From Spirochaetia bacterium (GTDB lineage Bacteria > Spirochaetota > Spirochaetia > DSM-16054 > Sediminispirochaetaceae), in assembly GCA_021736475.1 (NCBI GenBank), contig JAIPFV010000022.1:1-33760 (forward strand): DNA of 33,760 bases, given 5' to 3'. The translations under genes were made by a program, and so were the position numbers. Position 1 is the first letter of the stretch; each line of letters starts with the position of its first letter. Below are positions 23,755 through 31,654 of this stretch, one piece after another. The notes under the pieces are model-generated. The model made no database searches. It had not been told where the DNA came from and worked only from the letters and a program-made list of their open reading frames with translations.

Positions 23755-24337
23755 ACAGTCTCTCTTCTAAAGTGTTCTCTTCTAATGTGTTGTATAATTC
23801 AAGCGCATAGGTAGAAATCTCAACCTGTTTTTCCCGCAAATGCGAAAACTGCGCTTCTAGTATTTTCTTTAGCATCCAGTCTATAGACTCCAGATGAAGG
23901 ATACTGGCTCGAAAATCCTCAGTTATATGACTGCGACCGGGTTCGATAAAATCTGCAATGTAGAGGACCTTACCTAAATCGCCCATATCCGAATGTCCCT
24001 GAGTATGCCACCTTACGGCATTCAACACGGTGTGGCGCTTTTCACCCCATGAAGTCTGCAGCAGTACAGCCGCCGCCCTACCATGCAATAACACGGGCCG
24101 CTGCAATTCCTCTTCGAGCAGCGGCAGAGAATCCGCGTTGGCAAGCTGCATCACCTGCGCCACAGCAATCTCTCGAGCCATATCATGGGCGATACCGGAT
24201 ACGTAAGCCTCCTCTAAGGAAAGTCCGTACCGGCGACACAGTTCCACCGCCGTTTCAGCAGTTCGGATTGAATGGAGAAAGCGCGGTAAACTCAAACGCG
24301 TTCTTACATACTCATATAAAGCAGTCTGATTTAGCAT
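23741..24337 (-). CDS. yqeK: HD-domain phosphohydrolase, YqeK-like
   Basis: 198 residues with the HD metal site: H22, H51-D52 in GIAHDMARE, H85, H111 in RWHTQGH and D129 in ADFIEPGR. The ADFIEPGR block is typical of YqeK, a symmetrical diadenosine tetraphosphate hydrolase in Firmicutes. Its ATG overlaps the nadD stop and its 3' end overlaps the LCP gene, so translation is coupled. Confidence 0.93.
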   Translation of the reverse strand: MLNQTALYEYVRTRLSLPRFLHSIRTAETAVELCRRYGLSLEEAYVSGIAHDMAREIAVAQVMQLANADSLPLLEEELQRPVLLHGRAAAVLLQTSWGEKRHTVLNAVRWHTQGHSDMGDLGKVLYIADFIEPGRSHITEDFRASILHLESIDWMLKKILEAQFSHLREKQVEISTYALELYNTLEENTLEERLYAKI

Positions 24338-24912
24338 CCCCTGTATAACTCATTATCTAAAATATAGGTATAAACTTCATCCGGGACAAGATATCTAAAG
24401 GCACCGCCGGATTCAACCCGCGATCGTATGCTGCTGGAAGAAATCGGAAGGATTATATTATCAATGTAGGTATGGGGCCAAGAACACTCCACCCTATTTT
24501 CATACAGACGATGAGCAATCAACAAATCGACTATCGATTGCAATTCTCTCCAGCGCTTCCATTGCGTCAAGCCCTCCACTAAATCATCCCCAATTACCAG
24601 TCCGGGATTACCGTCAATGGGGTATCGCTTTTGAAGATCGAGGATCGTCTCGTAGGTATAGGAAACGCCCCCCCGTTGTATTTCACACTCATCAACTACA
24701 ATATCACTCCGACTTACCGCCCGCTTTAACATCTCTAAGCGTTTTTGTGGGGAGGTGCAATAATCCGGATTTTTATGGGCCGGAATGTGGGATGGAACAA
24801 AAACTACCCGCTCATACCCTCCCTGAATACGAACTTCTTCGGCAAGGTATAAATGGCCAATGTGAACCGGATTGAAAGTGCCGCCGATTACAACTGTTTT
24901 CACTTTATACAT
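24331..24912 (-). CDS. nadD: Nicotinate-nucleotide adenylyltransferase NadD
   Basis: 193 residues from the ATG at 24912 (MYKVKTVVIGGTFNPVHIGH). The nucleotidyltransferase motif GGTFNPVHxGH is at 10-20, VPSHIPAHK follows, and the late ISSSSIRSR motif is present. It makes nicotinate adenine dinucleotide in NAD synthesis. The ATG overlaps the obg 3' end by 8 bp. An in-frame GTG three codons later, just after the obg stop and with GGGGA about 9 nt upstream, is an equally plausible start. The longer open frame to 25008 only shadows obg. Confidence 0.95.
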   Translation of the reverse strand: MYKVKTVVIGGTFNPVHIGHLYLAEEVRIQGGYERVVFVPSHIPAHKNPDYCTSPQKRLEMLKRAVSRSDIVVDECEIQRGGVSYTYETILDLQKRYPIDGNPGLVIGDDLVEGLTQWKRWRELQSIVDLLIAHRLYENRVECSWPHTYIDNIILPISSSSIRSRVESGGAFRYLVPDEVYTYILDNELYRGC

Positions 24913-25978
24913 TCCCCGATTGCTCGGTGTTCTCCAAGTGCTTGGGGTGCTCAAAGGCACGAGCCTTTTCACTACCCTCCATCTCACCGGCATCCTGGGT
25001 TTCAACAAGCCTCAGAAAGGCTGTTTTTACTTCTTCCAGTCCTACCCGTGTAAAGGACGAGAGCGCGATAAGCTGCTCTTCTTCAAGCAAAGCCTGCAGT
25101 TTATCATAATTCTCTTGAGTGCCCTCAAGATCTATCTTGCTTCCAATAACTACCCGAGGTTTTTGCAGCAGGTCCGGGGCATACTCTTCCAGCTCATGCA
25201 ATACTACTTGATAGGTATGCAGGACGTCTTCGTCACTCAAATCGATCAACACTGCAAGGCCTGAAGTTCTGGATATGTGCTTAAGAAACTTATCCCCTAA
25301 ACCGGCTCCATGGGATGCTCCCTCAATGATACCGGGAATATCAGCCAGTACAATATCGCGATAATCCGCCTTCATAACTCCCAAATGAGGAATTTTAGTA
25401 GTGAATGCGTAAGATGCTACCTTTGGATGTGCGTTGGTTAAAGTACGCAGTAACGAAGATTTTCCGGCATTCGGAAGGCCGACAAATCCGATGTCGGCTA
25501 TCAGGTGCAGTTCAACATGCAGGCGCAGTTCCTCGCCCGGCAAGCCGGGTTGGGCATAGCGGGGGGTCTGCTTTTTTGAAGTAGCAAAATGCATATTTCC
25601 CCTGCCGCCGTGGCCTCCGACCAAAAGCACTAACTCTTCATCCGGACGGGTGAAGTCTTTAAGCACACGACCGGTTTCGGGGTCTTTGATAATGGTACCC
25701 GGCGGTATCGGAACAATAACATCATTTCCGTTACTTCCGTGCCGCTTTTTTCCCATACCGGGTTCACCATTTTCCGCACGGTATACCCGTTTTGCCTTTA
25801 AGTGTGCGAGGGTTTTAAGATTTGAACGCACCTCAAAAATAACGCTGCCGCCATTTCCGCCGTCACCGCCGTCAGGACCACCCTTAGGAACGTACTTCTC
25901 ACGCCTAAAAGCAACACAACCTGCGCCGCCGTTACCTGAAGCGACATCAATGTAGACTTCGTCTGCAAATCCAACCAC
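24905..25978 (-). CDS. obg: GTPase Obg/CgtA
   Basis: 357 residues. The glycine-rich Obg fold (1-158) has FRREKYVPKGGPDGGDGG. The GTPase has G1 GLPNAGKSS (167-175), G3 in VLADIPGIIEGA (209-220) and G4 GSKID, where the usual Asn is Ser280. There is only a short variable C-terminus. Obg acts in late 50S assembly and the stringent response. The start is GTG; the nearest GGAG overlaps the rpmA stop, a long 14-nt spacing, so coupling to rpmA is likely. Confidence 0.97.
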   Translation of the reverse strand: MVGFADEVYIDVASGNGGAGCVAFRREKYVPKGGPDGGDGGNGGSVIFEVRSNLKTLAHLKAKRVYRAENGEPGMGKKRHGSNGNDVIVPIPPGTIIKDPETGRVLKDFTRPDEELVLLVGGHGGRGNMHFATSKKQTPRYAQPGLPGEELRLHVELHLIADIGFVGLPNAGKSSLLRTLTNAHPKVASYAFTTKIPHLGVMKADYRDIVLADIPGIIEGASHGAGLGDKFLKHISRTSGLAVLIDLSDEDVLHTYQVVLHELEEYAPDLLQKPRVVIGSKIDLEGTQENYDKLQALLEEEQLIALSSFTRVGLEEVKTAFLRLVETQDAGEMEGSEKARAFEHPKHLENTEQSGNV

Positions 25979-25989
25979 TAGTAGAGCCG

Positions 25990-26250
25990 CTACTCCTGAG
26001 CTACAGTCATAATGCTGATATAATTACGGCCTTTTCGGTTTTTAAATGAAACGGTTCCTTCAGATTTTGCAAACAGTGTATCATCTTTTCCACGACCTAC
26101 ATTTTCTCCGGGGTGGAACTTGGTACCGCGCTGACGAACAATAATCTCGCCGGCCTTTACCAGCTGTCCACCACTGCGTTTAATTCCAAGACGCTTCGAT
26201 TCAGAATCTCTTCCATTTTTGGTGCTTCCACCACCTTTTTTATGTGCCAT
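25990..26250 (-). CDS. rpmA: Ribosomal protein bL27
   Basis: 86 residues starting [16 protein letters not shown], the normal form with its N-terminus ready to reach the peptidyl-transferase centre. There is no Firmicutes-type N-terminal extension. AGGAGG sits 9 nt before the ATG, and no start codon lies in frame just upstream. It follows prp by 5 bp. Confidence 0.98.
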   Translation of the reverse strand: MAHKKGGGSTKNGRDSESKRLGIKRSGGQLVKAGEIIVRQRGTKFHPGENVGRGKDDTLFAKSEGTVSFKNRKGRNYISIMTVAQE

Positions 26251-26255
26251 TGTGC

Positions 26256-26594
26256 TTATTCCTCCTGTGTTTTCAAAACTATACTGCAGTCATCCGGGTA
26301 ATCGGCTTCAATATCCTTTAGTCCGACCACGAGAAAGTCTGTAACCCCCCGCAGCCAATCCCTGGATTCTGCATCAAACCGCTCAAGCCTGAGTTCCAGG
26401 CTCCCCGGTTGTGGCGCAGTGCCGCTGCTGACTATGCCTGTGTGGCCCTCAACCAAACGTGCAGCCGTCCTCACCAGGGAGGATACAGCAGCACAGGGAA
26501 TGCTATTCTTACCTGCACTGCAGACTGCATGACCGTTCGTTTTGAGCCGCGATACACACATAGAAGTGTCTAGCAACAGCTGAACCTCAATCAA
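26256..26594 (-). CDS. prp: Ribosomal-processing cysteine protease Prp (DUF464)
   Basis: 112 residues between bL21 and bL27, the standard prp position. The catalytic motif is intact: G21-H22-A23 followed by C34 in CAAVSSL. In Firmicutes, Prp removes an N-terminal extension of bL27; the bL27 here has none, so the substrate is unclear. The start is TTG, 3 nt after the rplU stop, with no good Shine-Dalgarno; coupling is likely. Confidence 0.93.
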   Translation of the reverse strand: MIEVQLLLDTSMCVSRLKTNGHAVCSAGKNSIPCAAVSSLVRTAARLVEGHTGIVSSGTAPQPGSLELRLERFDAESRDWLRGVTDFLVVGLKDIEADYPDDCSIVLKTQEE

Positions 26595-26597
26595 AGC

Positions 26598-26912
26598 TTA
26601 CGCGCCGGTAATACCGGTGACCTTCAGAAGCGTGTGCTTTTGCCGATGCCCCTGAGTACGTCGATACCCCTTGCGTCTTTTAAACTTACTGACGACAATC
26701 TTGTCAGCCTTGTTATGCTCTTCAAGAGTAGCAGTTACCTTGGCACCCTTTACGTAGGGGGTACCAACTTTTACCTTACCATCGTTACTGGTAAGCAGTA
26801 CCGTATCAAACTCCAGTGTGTCGCCGGCTTCATTATCGAGTTTATCCACTGTTAAGGTGGTACCCTCAGCGGCCTTGTACTGTTTTCCTTTAATTTCTAT
26901 CAATGCGTACAT
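26598..26912 (-). CDS. rplU: Ribosomal protein bL21
   Basis: 104 residues, MYALIEIKGKQYK start, typical length, and a C-terminal F-K-R-R-K-G-Y-R-R-T-Q-G-H-R-Q block. The ATG has GAGG about 8 nt upstream. It heads the rplU-prp-rpmA-obg-nadD-yqeK-LCP-rsfS series. Confidence 0.98.
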   Translation of the reverse strand: MYALIEIKGKQYKAAEGTTLTVDKLDNEAGDTLEFDTVLLTSNDGKVKVGTPYVKGAKVTATLEEHNKADKIVVSKFKRRKGYRRTQGHRQKHTLLKVTGITGA

Positions 26913-26946
26913 TCTTCAACCTCAGCTCGTAGTATATGTAAAGTCT

Positions 26947-26976
26947 CTTATATCATACCCTTATGCATAGGGTCAA
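26947..26976 (-). promoter_or_regulatory. Promoter of the rplU operon
   Basis: Minus strand: TTGACC (26971-26976), 18 nt, TATAAG (26947-26952). The -35 starts 4 nt after the argS stop. An imperfect palindrome around TATGCATA fills part of the spacer. Confidence 0.65.
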
Positions 26977-26979
26977 TAA

Positions 26980-28749
26980 CTACATCCGCTCTAGAAAGGG
27001 GATACCCACCAGGAAGTATGCATTCTGCAGGACCTGTAGTATAGCGCGCACCAGGGTAACGCGGGTGATCACCACATTGGGGTCGTCATTATGCAGCACC
27101 GGATGGTCATGGTAGAACTTACTAAAGGTACGGGAAATGTCGTATAAGTAAGTGGTAATCAGGTTCGGGTTATACTCCTCCCCCGCCCGACGAACAACCT
27201 CCGGGTATTCTGCCAGCAGCTTTATCAGGCTCCGCTCCTCAGAGGCCTCCAACAATTCCGGCTGAAAATTACCGTCGGAAAACTCCGCTTTGCGATCCTC
27301 GTACTTACGTAGCATGCTGCTTATCCGGGCACCCATATACTGCAGATAGGGACCGGTATTTCCGTTGAATGAAATCGACTCTTCGGGGTTAAATATCATG
27401 TCTCTAGCCGGCGCAACCTGCAGTAAATAGTAGTTCAAAGCTGCTTGAGCCACAGCTGCCGCGGCTTTCTCTACATCACCGACATGTTCTTCCCGATCCT
27501 TACTGCGAATCTCCTCAGCGGCCATTGCCTGCAACTGTTCGAACAGATCGTCGGCATCCACAACGGTTCCTTCACGCGACTTCATTTTACCCTCGGGGAG
27601 GTTCACCATTCCATAAGAAAGATGGTAGAGGTTATCGGCCCAGCCGAATCCAAGCTTTTTCAGTACATGAAACAAAACCTTGAAGTGGTACCGCTGCTCC
27701 GAGGCCACCACGTAAATCATCCGCTCAAAGGGCCAGTCCTGGTGCCGCTCTATGGCGGTACCGATATCCTGGGTGAGGTACAGGGACGTACCATCGCTCC
27801 TGAGCAGGACCTTACGGTCCAGATCGATCTCTGAAAGGTCTACCCACACTGAACCGTCGGCCTCTTTATAAAAAGTTCCTTTCTCCAGCCCTTTCAGAAC
27901 CTCTTCCCGGCCGCGCTTAAAGGTTTGGCTTTCATAATATATCTTGTCGAAGGAGACACCGGTTTTAGCATAGGTAGTTTCTATTCCCTCGATTGTCCAG
28001 CGGTTCATTCGACGCCAGAGTTCAGTTACCTCCGGGTCATCCGCCTCCCAGGCTTTAAGCATTTCCCTGGCTTGGGGCTCCGCCTGGGGGTCCTGCTTGG
28101 ACCATTGATCGAATTTAACATAGTATTTGCCTACAAAGTGATCGCTTTTTAAGCCCTCCGACTCCGGAGTAGCCCCATCGGCAAACTTTTTGTAGGCCAG
28201 CATCGACTTACAAATATGAATACCCCGATCATTGATCAAGTTTACCTTTTGCACATCCGCCCCGTTAGCTCCGAGAATACGGGCAACACTCTCCCCTAAG
28301 GCATCATTCCGCAGATGCCCCAGATGAAGGGGCTTATTGGTATTCGGACAGGAGAACTCTATCATTACCTTGGTACCCTGTAAGCTTTGGCCGCGTCCAT
28401 AGGAATCACGCTCATCGAGCACCGATGCACACACTTCACCTGCCAGAGAAACCATTTTTAAGGCGACATTCAGATAGGGACCGGCAACTTGAACCGTACC
28501 GGCAGCTGCTGCTTCGCTGTGTAGAGTAAGTTTTTCCGCAACTTCAGCGGCTATCTTTGCCGGCGCAGTTTTGAATATCCGTGCAAACGGGAACAAGGGA
28601 AACGCTATATCGCCTAATTCAGGAGTGGGAGGAGTTTCCACCACAACCGATTCAGCCTCGACCGCTGTAGGATCGATTTGGTGGTCTACCGCCACCTCCC
28701 GCAGGGCTTCGGCTACACGCTGCTTCCATTGCTCTTTCACGGCTTCCAT
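26980..28749 (-). CDS. argS: Arginyl-tRNA synthetase
   Basis: 589 residues. An N-terminal ArgRS additional domain is followed by the class I catalytic core with HLGH (142-145, the HIGH signature) and KMKSREG (KMSKS-like), and then a C-terminal DALR helical anticodon-binding domain that includes the SFNGNTGPYLQYMGAR stretch. The ATG has GAGGA 8 nt upstream. The gap to pgeF upstream is 69 bp and holds no clear terminator. Confidence 0.98.
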   Translation of the reverse strand: MEAVKEQWKQRVAEALREVAVDHQIDPTAVEAESVVVETPPTPELGDIAFPLFPFARIFKTAPAKIAAEVAEKLTLHSEAAAAGTVQVAGPYLNVALKMVSLAGEVCASVLDERDSYGRGQSLQGTKVMIEFSCPNTNKPLHLGHLRNDALGESVARILGANGADVQKVNLINDRGIHICKSMLAYKKFADGATPESEGLKSDHFVGKYYVKFDQWSKQDPQAEPQAREMLKAWEADDPEVTELWRRMNRWTIEGIETTYAKTGVSFDKIYYESQTFKRGREEVLKGLEKGTFYKEADGSVWVDLSEIDLDRKVLLRSDGTSLYLTQDIGTAIERHQDWPFERMIYVVASEQRYHFKVLFHVLKKLGFGWADNLYHLSYGMVNLPEGKMKSREGTVVDADDLFEQLQAMAAEEIRSKDREEHVGDVEKAAAAVAQAALNYYLLQVAPARDMIFNPEESISFNGNTGPYLQYMGARISSMLRKYEDRKAEFSDGNFQPELLEASEERSLIKLLAEYPEVVRRAGEEYNPNLITTYLYDISRTFSKFYHDHPVLHNDDPNVVITRVTLVRAILQVLQNAYFLVGIPFLERM

Positions 28750-28818
28750 ATTATAAATCCTCTTGTAGTATTACGTTATAATTGCACTGTACGAAGCACA
28801 GTCCTTGCGAAGCATAGA

Positions 28819-29613
28819 TTACTTAATATAACCAATTATTGCAAGCATGTGGGTAAACTGCTCCGGTCCCTCCCGCCTGAAGGAACCTAAATCGGCAGTA
28901 CAGGCGGTACATTCATCAATAAACCGGATATCCCCAAGCCCCTGCTGCTGAAGGCTGTGCAAATTTGCAGATAAGAGATCCAGAAAAGGAGCTTCCCCGG
29001 TGCTTTCGCCATTGTGAACATTCTTGGAATCAGTGCTGTGCTGCGTCAAAAGAGTGTGAGCCGGAGGTGTAGCTCTCCATTTTACAGAATCCCTTCCCCA
29101 GTTGGAGCGGAATAGTTGAGCCCGGGCTTCATCAACCTGATAACAGCAGCTGCGAATTGAGGGGCCAAGCACGGCGGTTACATCTTCGGCCGGTATTCCA
29201 TAACGCTCTCGAAACTGCCCAAGAGCTTGTAAGGCTATACCGGTACCCTTCCAGCCTGAATGCACCACTGCAAAGTTCCGAGACTCGGCGTGGAACAGAA
29301 AAATCGGCATGCAATCGGCCACACTAACCCCCAGCACATGATCGTGAGCACCTGCCACCAGTCCGTCTCCCTCCTGAGCAGAGCTTAGAGCCGGCCCCGA
29401 CACATATACCTGCTGCGAATGAATCTGCTTGAGACTGAAAAATCGCTCCGGCTTTACCTGCAGATTTTCCAAAAGGGCAGTCCGAGACGAACCGCCGGAG
29501 CTCATATCCCCGGCAGGCTTCAAGCTCATAATAATATCCGGCTCACCGGGTTCTTGCTTTGGAAGAGAGCTAATATAGGTGTGAGTATCACGCTCGAGCT
29601 TTACCTGCAGCAT
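28819..29613 (-). CDS. pgeF: YfiH/PgeF multicopper-oxidase-like family protein (DUF152)
   Basis: 264 residues. The family metal-site residues are visible: H65 in KQIHSQQV, C101 in VADCMPIF and H118 in VVHSGWKGT, plus a late CTACTADLGSFRREG. Members act on purine nucleosides and, in E. coli, edit wrongly built peptidoglycan precursors. The ATG shares its A with the stop of the upstream unknown gene (TAATG), so the two are translationally coupled. Confidence 0.93.
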   Translation of the reverse strand: MLQVKLERDTHTYISSLPKQEPGEPDIIMSLKPAGDMSSGGSSRTALLENLQVKPERFFSLKQIHSQQVYVSGPALSSAQEGDGLVAGAHDHVLGVSVADCMPIFLFHAESRNFAVVHSGWKGTGIALQALGQFRERYGIPAEDVTAVLGPSIRSCCYQVDEARAQLFRSNWGRDSVKWRATPPAHTLLTQHSTDSKNVHNGESTGEAPFLDLLSANLHSLQQQGLGDIRFIDECTACTADLGSFRREGPEQFTHMLAIIGYIK

Positions 29614-31334
29614 TATTCTTCTATCCGTTTTTCCGCATCATATAGCTGGGATAGGATTTCCAGAAAAGCCTCTAATTTTTTGTTTATATTAGAGAGTTTC
29701 TGCTGGAGATTCTTATTTTCGTTACGTCCGATATACCCAAAATTCGAAAGTGTGTCGTAACGGCCTCCCATATCACCATATAAAATTCCGGTAATTACAT
29801 TCTTCAGCTGAGTTACAAAGGCGATGGTCTTTCCAATCAAGTCCTCCGCCTGTGCATCAACTGACGATATCAGCTGCTGTACTTTTCCTTTACGCTGTCG
29901 TTCAGTGGAAGCCTCATTATTAACCGCCTCTACCCTCCGTCCAAATTCCCCCTCCGACGAAAGTGAGAGCTCGAGACCATCAAGACGGTCGTTTATCCAT
30001 ATAAGACCATTGTATGCATCATTATACTCCTCACGGTTCTGCTCCTTATAAAACTCCCCGTCAATCAGTACTAGTTTCAGGGGACTGTTCATCTCGCTGA
30101 TAAAGATGGTATCCATGAAGCCGCGAATAAGACCCAGAGTTTTAAGATAGCGAGGCTGCAGCTGGTACTCAATCCCGAAGTTGTTATAATACTTTACCTC
30201 CGGCAGAGTATCTTTTTTCAAAAACTCTTTGGCTGAATCGATCAGTTGATCCCGCTTATACGTTTCGCTGTAGTTGCGCATCTTCTGATCGAACCTCTGA
30301 TACCAAAACTGTTTAAACAGCACAAACCAGTCTTCACCACCACCGGTTTTCTCAGGAACATATTCAATATTCCTTAACACTAAGCGCGAAAGAGTTAGCA
30401 GCGGTATATGCACATGAAAGTAACGCAGATAGCCGATTGCCTCCTCAGTCTGCTTTAGAAGGTTATTCAATCGCCGTTCAACCTCTTCATTTTCTTCATT
30501 TTCTAAAGAGTTTTGCAGATAAAACAGAAACAGTATCTTCATTATCCCTTCAGAAGGGGGCTGTCTGACTGAGAAAAGTACTTGGGTCAACTCCAGAAGA
30601 TTAGGCCTCACATCAAAGAGATAAGCACTCAAGGCCTTGCCGCTTCCTCTTTTTTCAAAAACTTTTAAGAGCTTCTCAAATGGAAAAGTAACTAAACTGG
30701 TGAATGCATGCAGGTTGCGAACCTGGTTGTAGAGCACATTCTTTCGAGTTTCATCGATACTGTCAAAAATATCCTCCAGTTGAAACTCAATCTGTTTACG
30801 TATCTTATATGGATCGGTGATTGATTGCTCGTAAGCCACATGTTCAGGCTCTACCTCCGACATAAGGCGATCCTGAATGTCCGGCAATTCCCATCCCACT
30901 AAAAATGCAAAAAAGTCCTTTTTTTGTGCAGCTAAAGCTTGGCGCAGTGGTTCTCGCAGGAAGTTCAGTTTATCTTGCAGTTTTTTCACACTCCAGTAGA
31001 AGTTAGCCCCTAATTCGACTGTAGAGTGAGTATAAATATTGTTGTAGTTGCGTTCCAGCTGCTTACTCAACTTTGTAAGTATCATCTCTTCCAGCAGCTC
31101 TTCCCGGGTATCAGAGGTAAGCAGAACCCTGATAAAAAGAAAAAGCTTCTCGATCCAGGACAGCTGCTGAAAGGCCTTATTATAATTGAAAACTTCAGTC
31201 TCTTCTTCAACTATTTTTAAGGGCTCCTGGCTTATGGTAGGTTTAGAAAGGGTATGCAGTTTATCCAACAGTTCATGACGTTCACCCTTGGATAGATTTT
31301 TCACTAATCGCTCAAAACGAGTTTGTTCTTCCAT
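29613..31334 (-). CDS. Large helical protein of unknown function (possibly DUF5312)
   Basis: 573 residues, soluble, with no signal peptide or clear membrane segment. It is rich in Leu, Glu, Lys and aromatic residues and predicted helical throughout. The last 40 residues (NKNLQQKLSNINKKLEAFLE region) look like a coiled coil. I cannot assign a function. Its length and style recall a spirochaete-restricted family (DUF5312, from memory, unverified). It is coupled to pgeF by a TAATG junction. There is no Shine-Dalgarno; a TATACT lies 7 nt before the ATG. It begins just past the tRNA terminator. Confidence 0.85.
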   Translation of the reverse strand: MEEQTRFERLVKNLSKGERHELLDKLHTLSKPTISQEPLKIVEEETEVFNYNKAFQQLSWIEKLFLFIRVLLTSDTREELLEEMILTKLSKQLERNYNNIYTHSTVELGANFYWSVKKLQDKLNFLREPLRQALAAQKKDFFAFLVGWELPDIQDRLMSEVEPEHVAYEQSITDPYKIRKQIEFQLEDIFDSIDETRKNVLYNQVRNLHAFTSLVTFPFEKLLKVFEKRGSGKALSAYLFDVRPNLLELTQVLFSVRQPPSEGIMKILFLFYLQNSLENEENEEVERRLNNLLKQTEEAIGYLRYFHVHIPLLTLSRLVLRNIEYVPEKTGGGEDWFVLFKQFWYQRFDQKMRNYSETYKRDQLIDSAKEFLKKDTLPEVKYYNNFGIEYQLQPRYLKTLGLIRGFMDTIFISEMNSPLKLVLIDGEFYKEQNREEYNDAYNGLIWINDRLDGLELSLSSEGEFGRRVEAVNNEASTERQRKGKVQQLISSVDAQAEDLIGKTIAFVTQLKNVITGILYGDMGGRYDTLSNFGYIGRNENKNLQQKLSNINKKLEAFLEILSQLYDAEKRIEE

Positions 31335-31341
31335 ATTTAAT

Positions 31342-31377
31342 AGTATAAATGATAGCCGAGGATTATTAAATCAGCAA
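31342..31377 (-). promoter_or_regulatory. Candidate promoter(s) of the 573-residue protein gene
   Basis: Two overlapping options on the minus strand: TTGCTG (31372-31377)-17 nt-TATCAT (31349-31354), or a weaker upstream box with TATACT (31342-31347), which ends 7 nt before the ATG. Both give very short or absent leaders. Confidence 0.45.
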
Positions 31378-31415
31378 TTATAATTTTTGCACTGCTGTTC
31401 ATATAAAAGAAGGGA

Positions 31416-31449
31416 TATAAAAAAAGCTGCCCATAAAATAGGCAGCTTT
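31416..31449 (-). terminator. Rho-independent terminator after tRNA-Glu
   Basis: On the minus strand, AAAGCTGCC pairs perfectly with GGCAGCTTT (9 bp, 9-nt loop) and is followed by more T residues. It lies 6 nt beyond the tRNA-Glu 3' end. Confidence 0.9.
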
Positions 31450-31454
31450 AGGCT

Positions 31455-31526
31455 TAGTCCCTAGGGGAATCGAACCCCTCTCTGAAGACTGAGAATCTTC
31501 CGTCCTAGCCGATAGACGAAGGGACC
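31455..31526 (-). tRNA. tRNA-Glu(CTC)
   Basis: Minus-strand cloverleaf with acceptor GGTCCCT/AGGGACT (G1-U72 wobble), anticodon arm GAAGA-TTCTCAG-TCTTC (anticodon CTC) and a T-loop with TTCGATT, discriminator A. CCA is not encoded. It is second in a two-tRNA transcript. Confidence 0.95.
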
Positions 31527-31532
31527 ATATAG

Positions 31533-31603
31533 CTGGCCGAGAAGGGCTCGAACCTCCACAAACAGAACCAGAATCTGTCGTGCTACCATTACACTATCGG
31601 CCA
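31533..31603 (-). tRNA. tRNA-Gln(CTG)
   Basis: Minus-strand cloverleaf with acceptor TGGCCGA/TCGGCCA, anticodon arm ACAGA-TTCTGGT-TCTGT (anticodon CTG) and T-loop TTCGAGC, discriminator G. CCA is not encoded. Only 6 bp separate it from tRNA-Glu downstream. Confidence 0.95.
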
Positions 31604-31618
31604 TCGAATTACGGATGA

Positions 31619-31647
31619 AATGTACTAAAAGCTTAATCTTTTGTCAA
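31619..31647 (-). promoter_or_regulatory. Sigma-70-type promoter of tRNA-Gln/tRNA-Glu
   Basis: Minus strand: TTGACA (31642-31647), 17 nt, TACATT (31619-31624), 15 nt before the tRNA-Gln 5' end. The -35 lies inside the palindrome at 31639-31654. Confidence 0.85.
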
Positions 31648-31654
31648 GACAAAA
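31639..31654. repeat. 16-bp inverted repeat over the tRNA -35 box, adjoining the apt stop
   Basis: TTTTGTC-AA-GACAAAA, 7-bp perfect arms, directly after the apt stop codon (31655-31657). It could be a weak end signal for apt or an operator over the tRNA promoter; there is no clear T-tract. Confidence 0.6.

Noticed and set aside
24913-25008. 32-codon N-terminal extension of nadD
   Set aside because: It shadows the obg 3' end; the nucleotidyltransferase fold begins at KTVVIGGTFNP.
25650-25955. 101-codon plus-strand frame rich in Pro/Ser
   Set aside because: Shadow of the glycine-rich Obg domain on the other strand.
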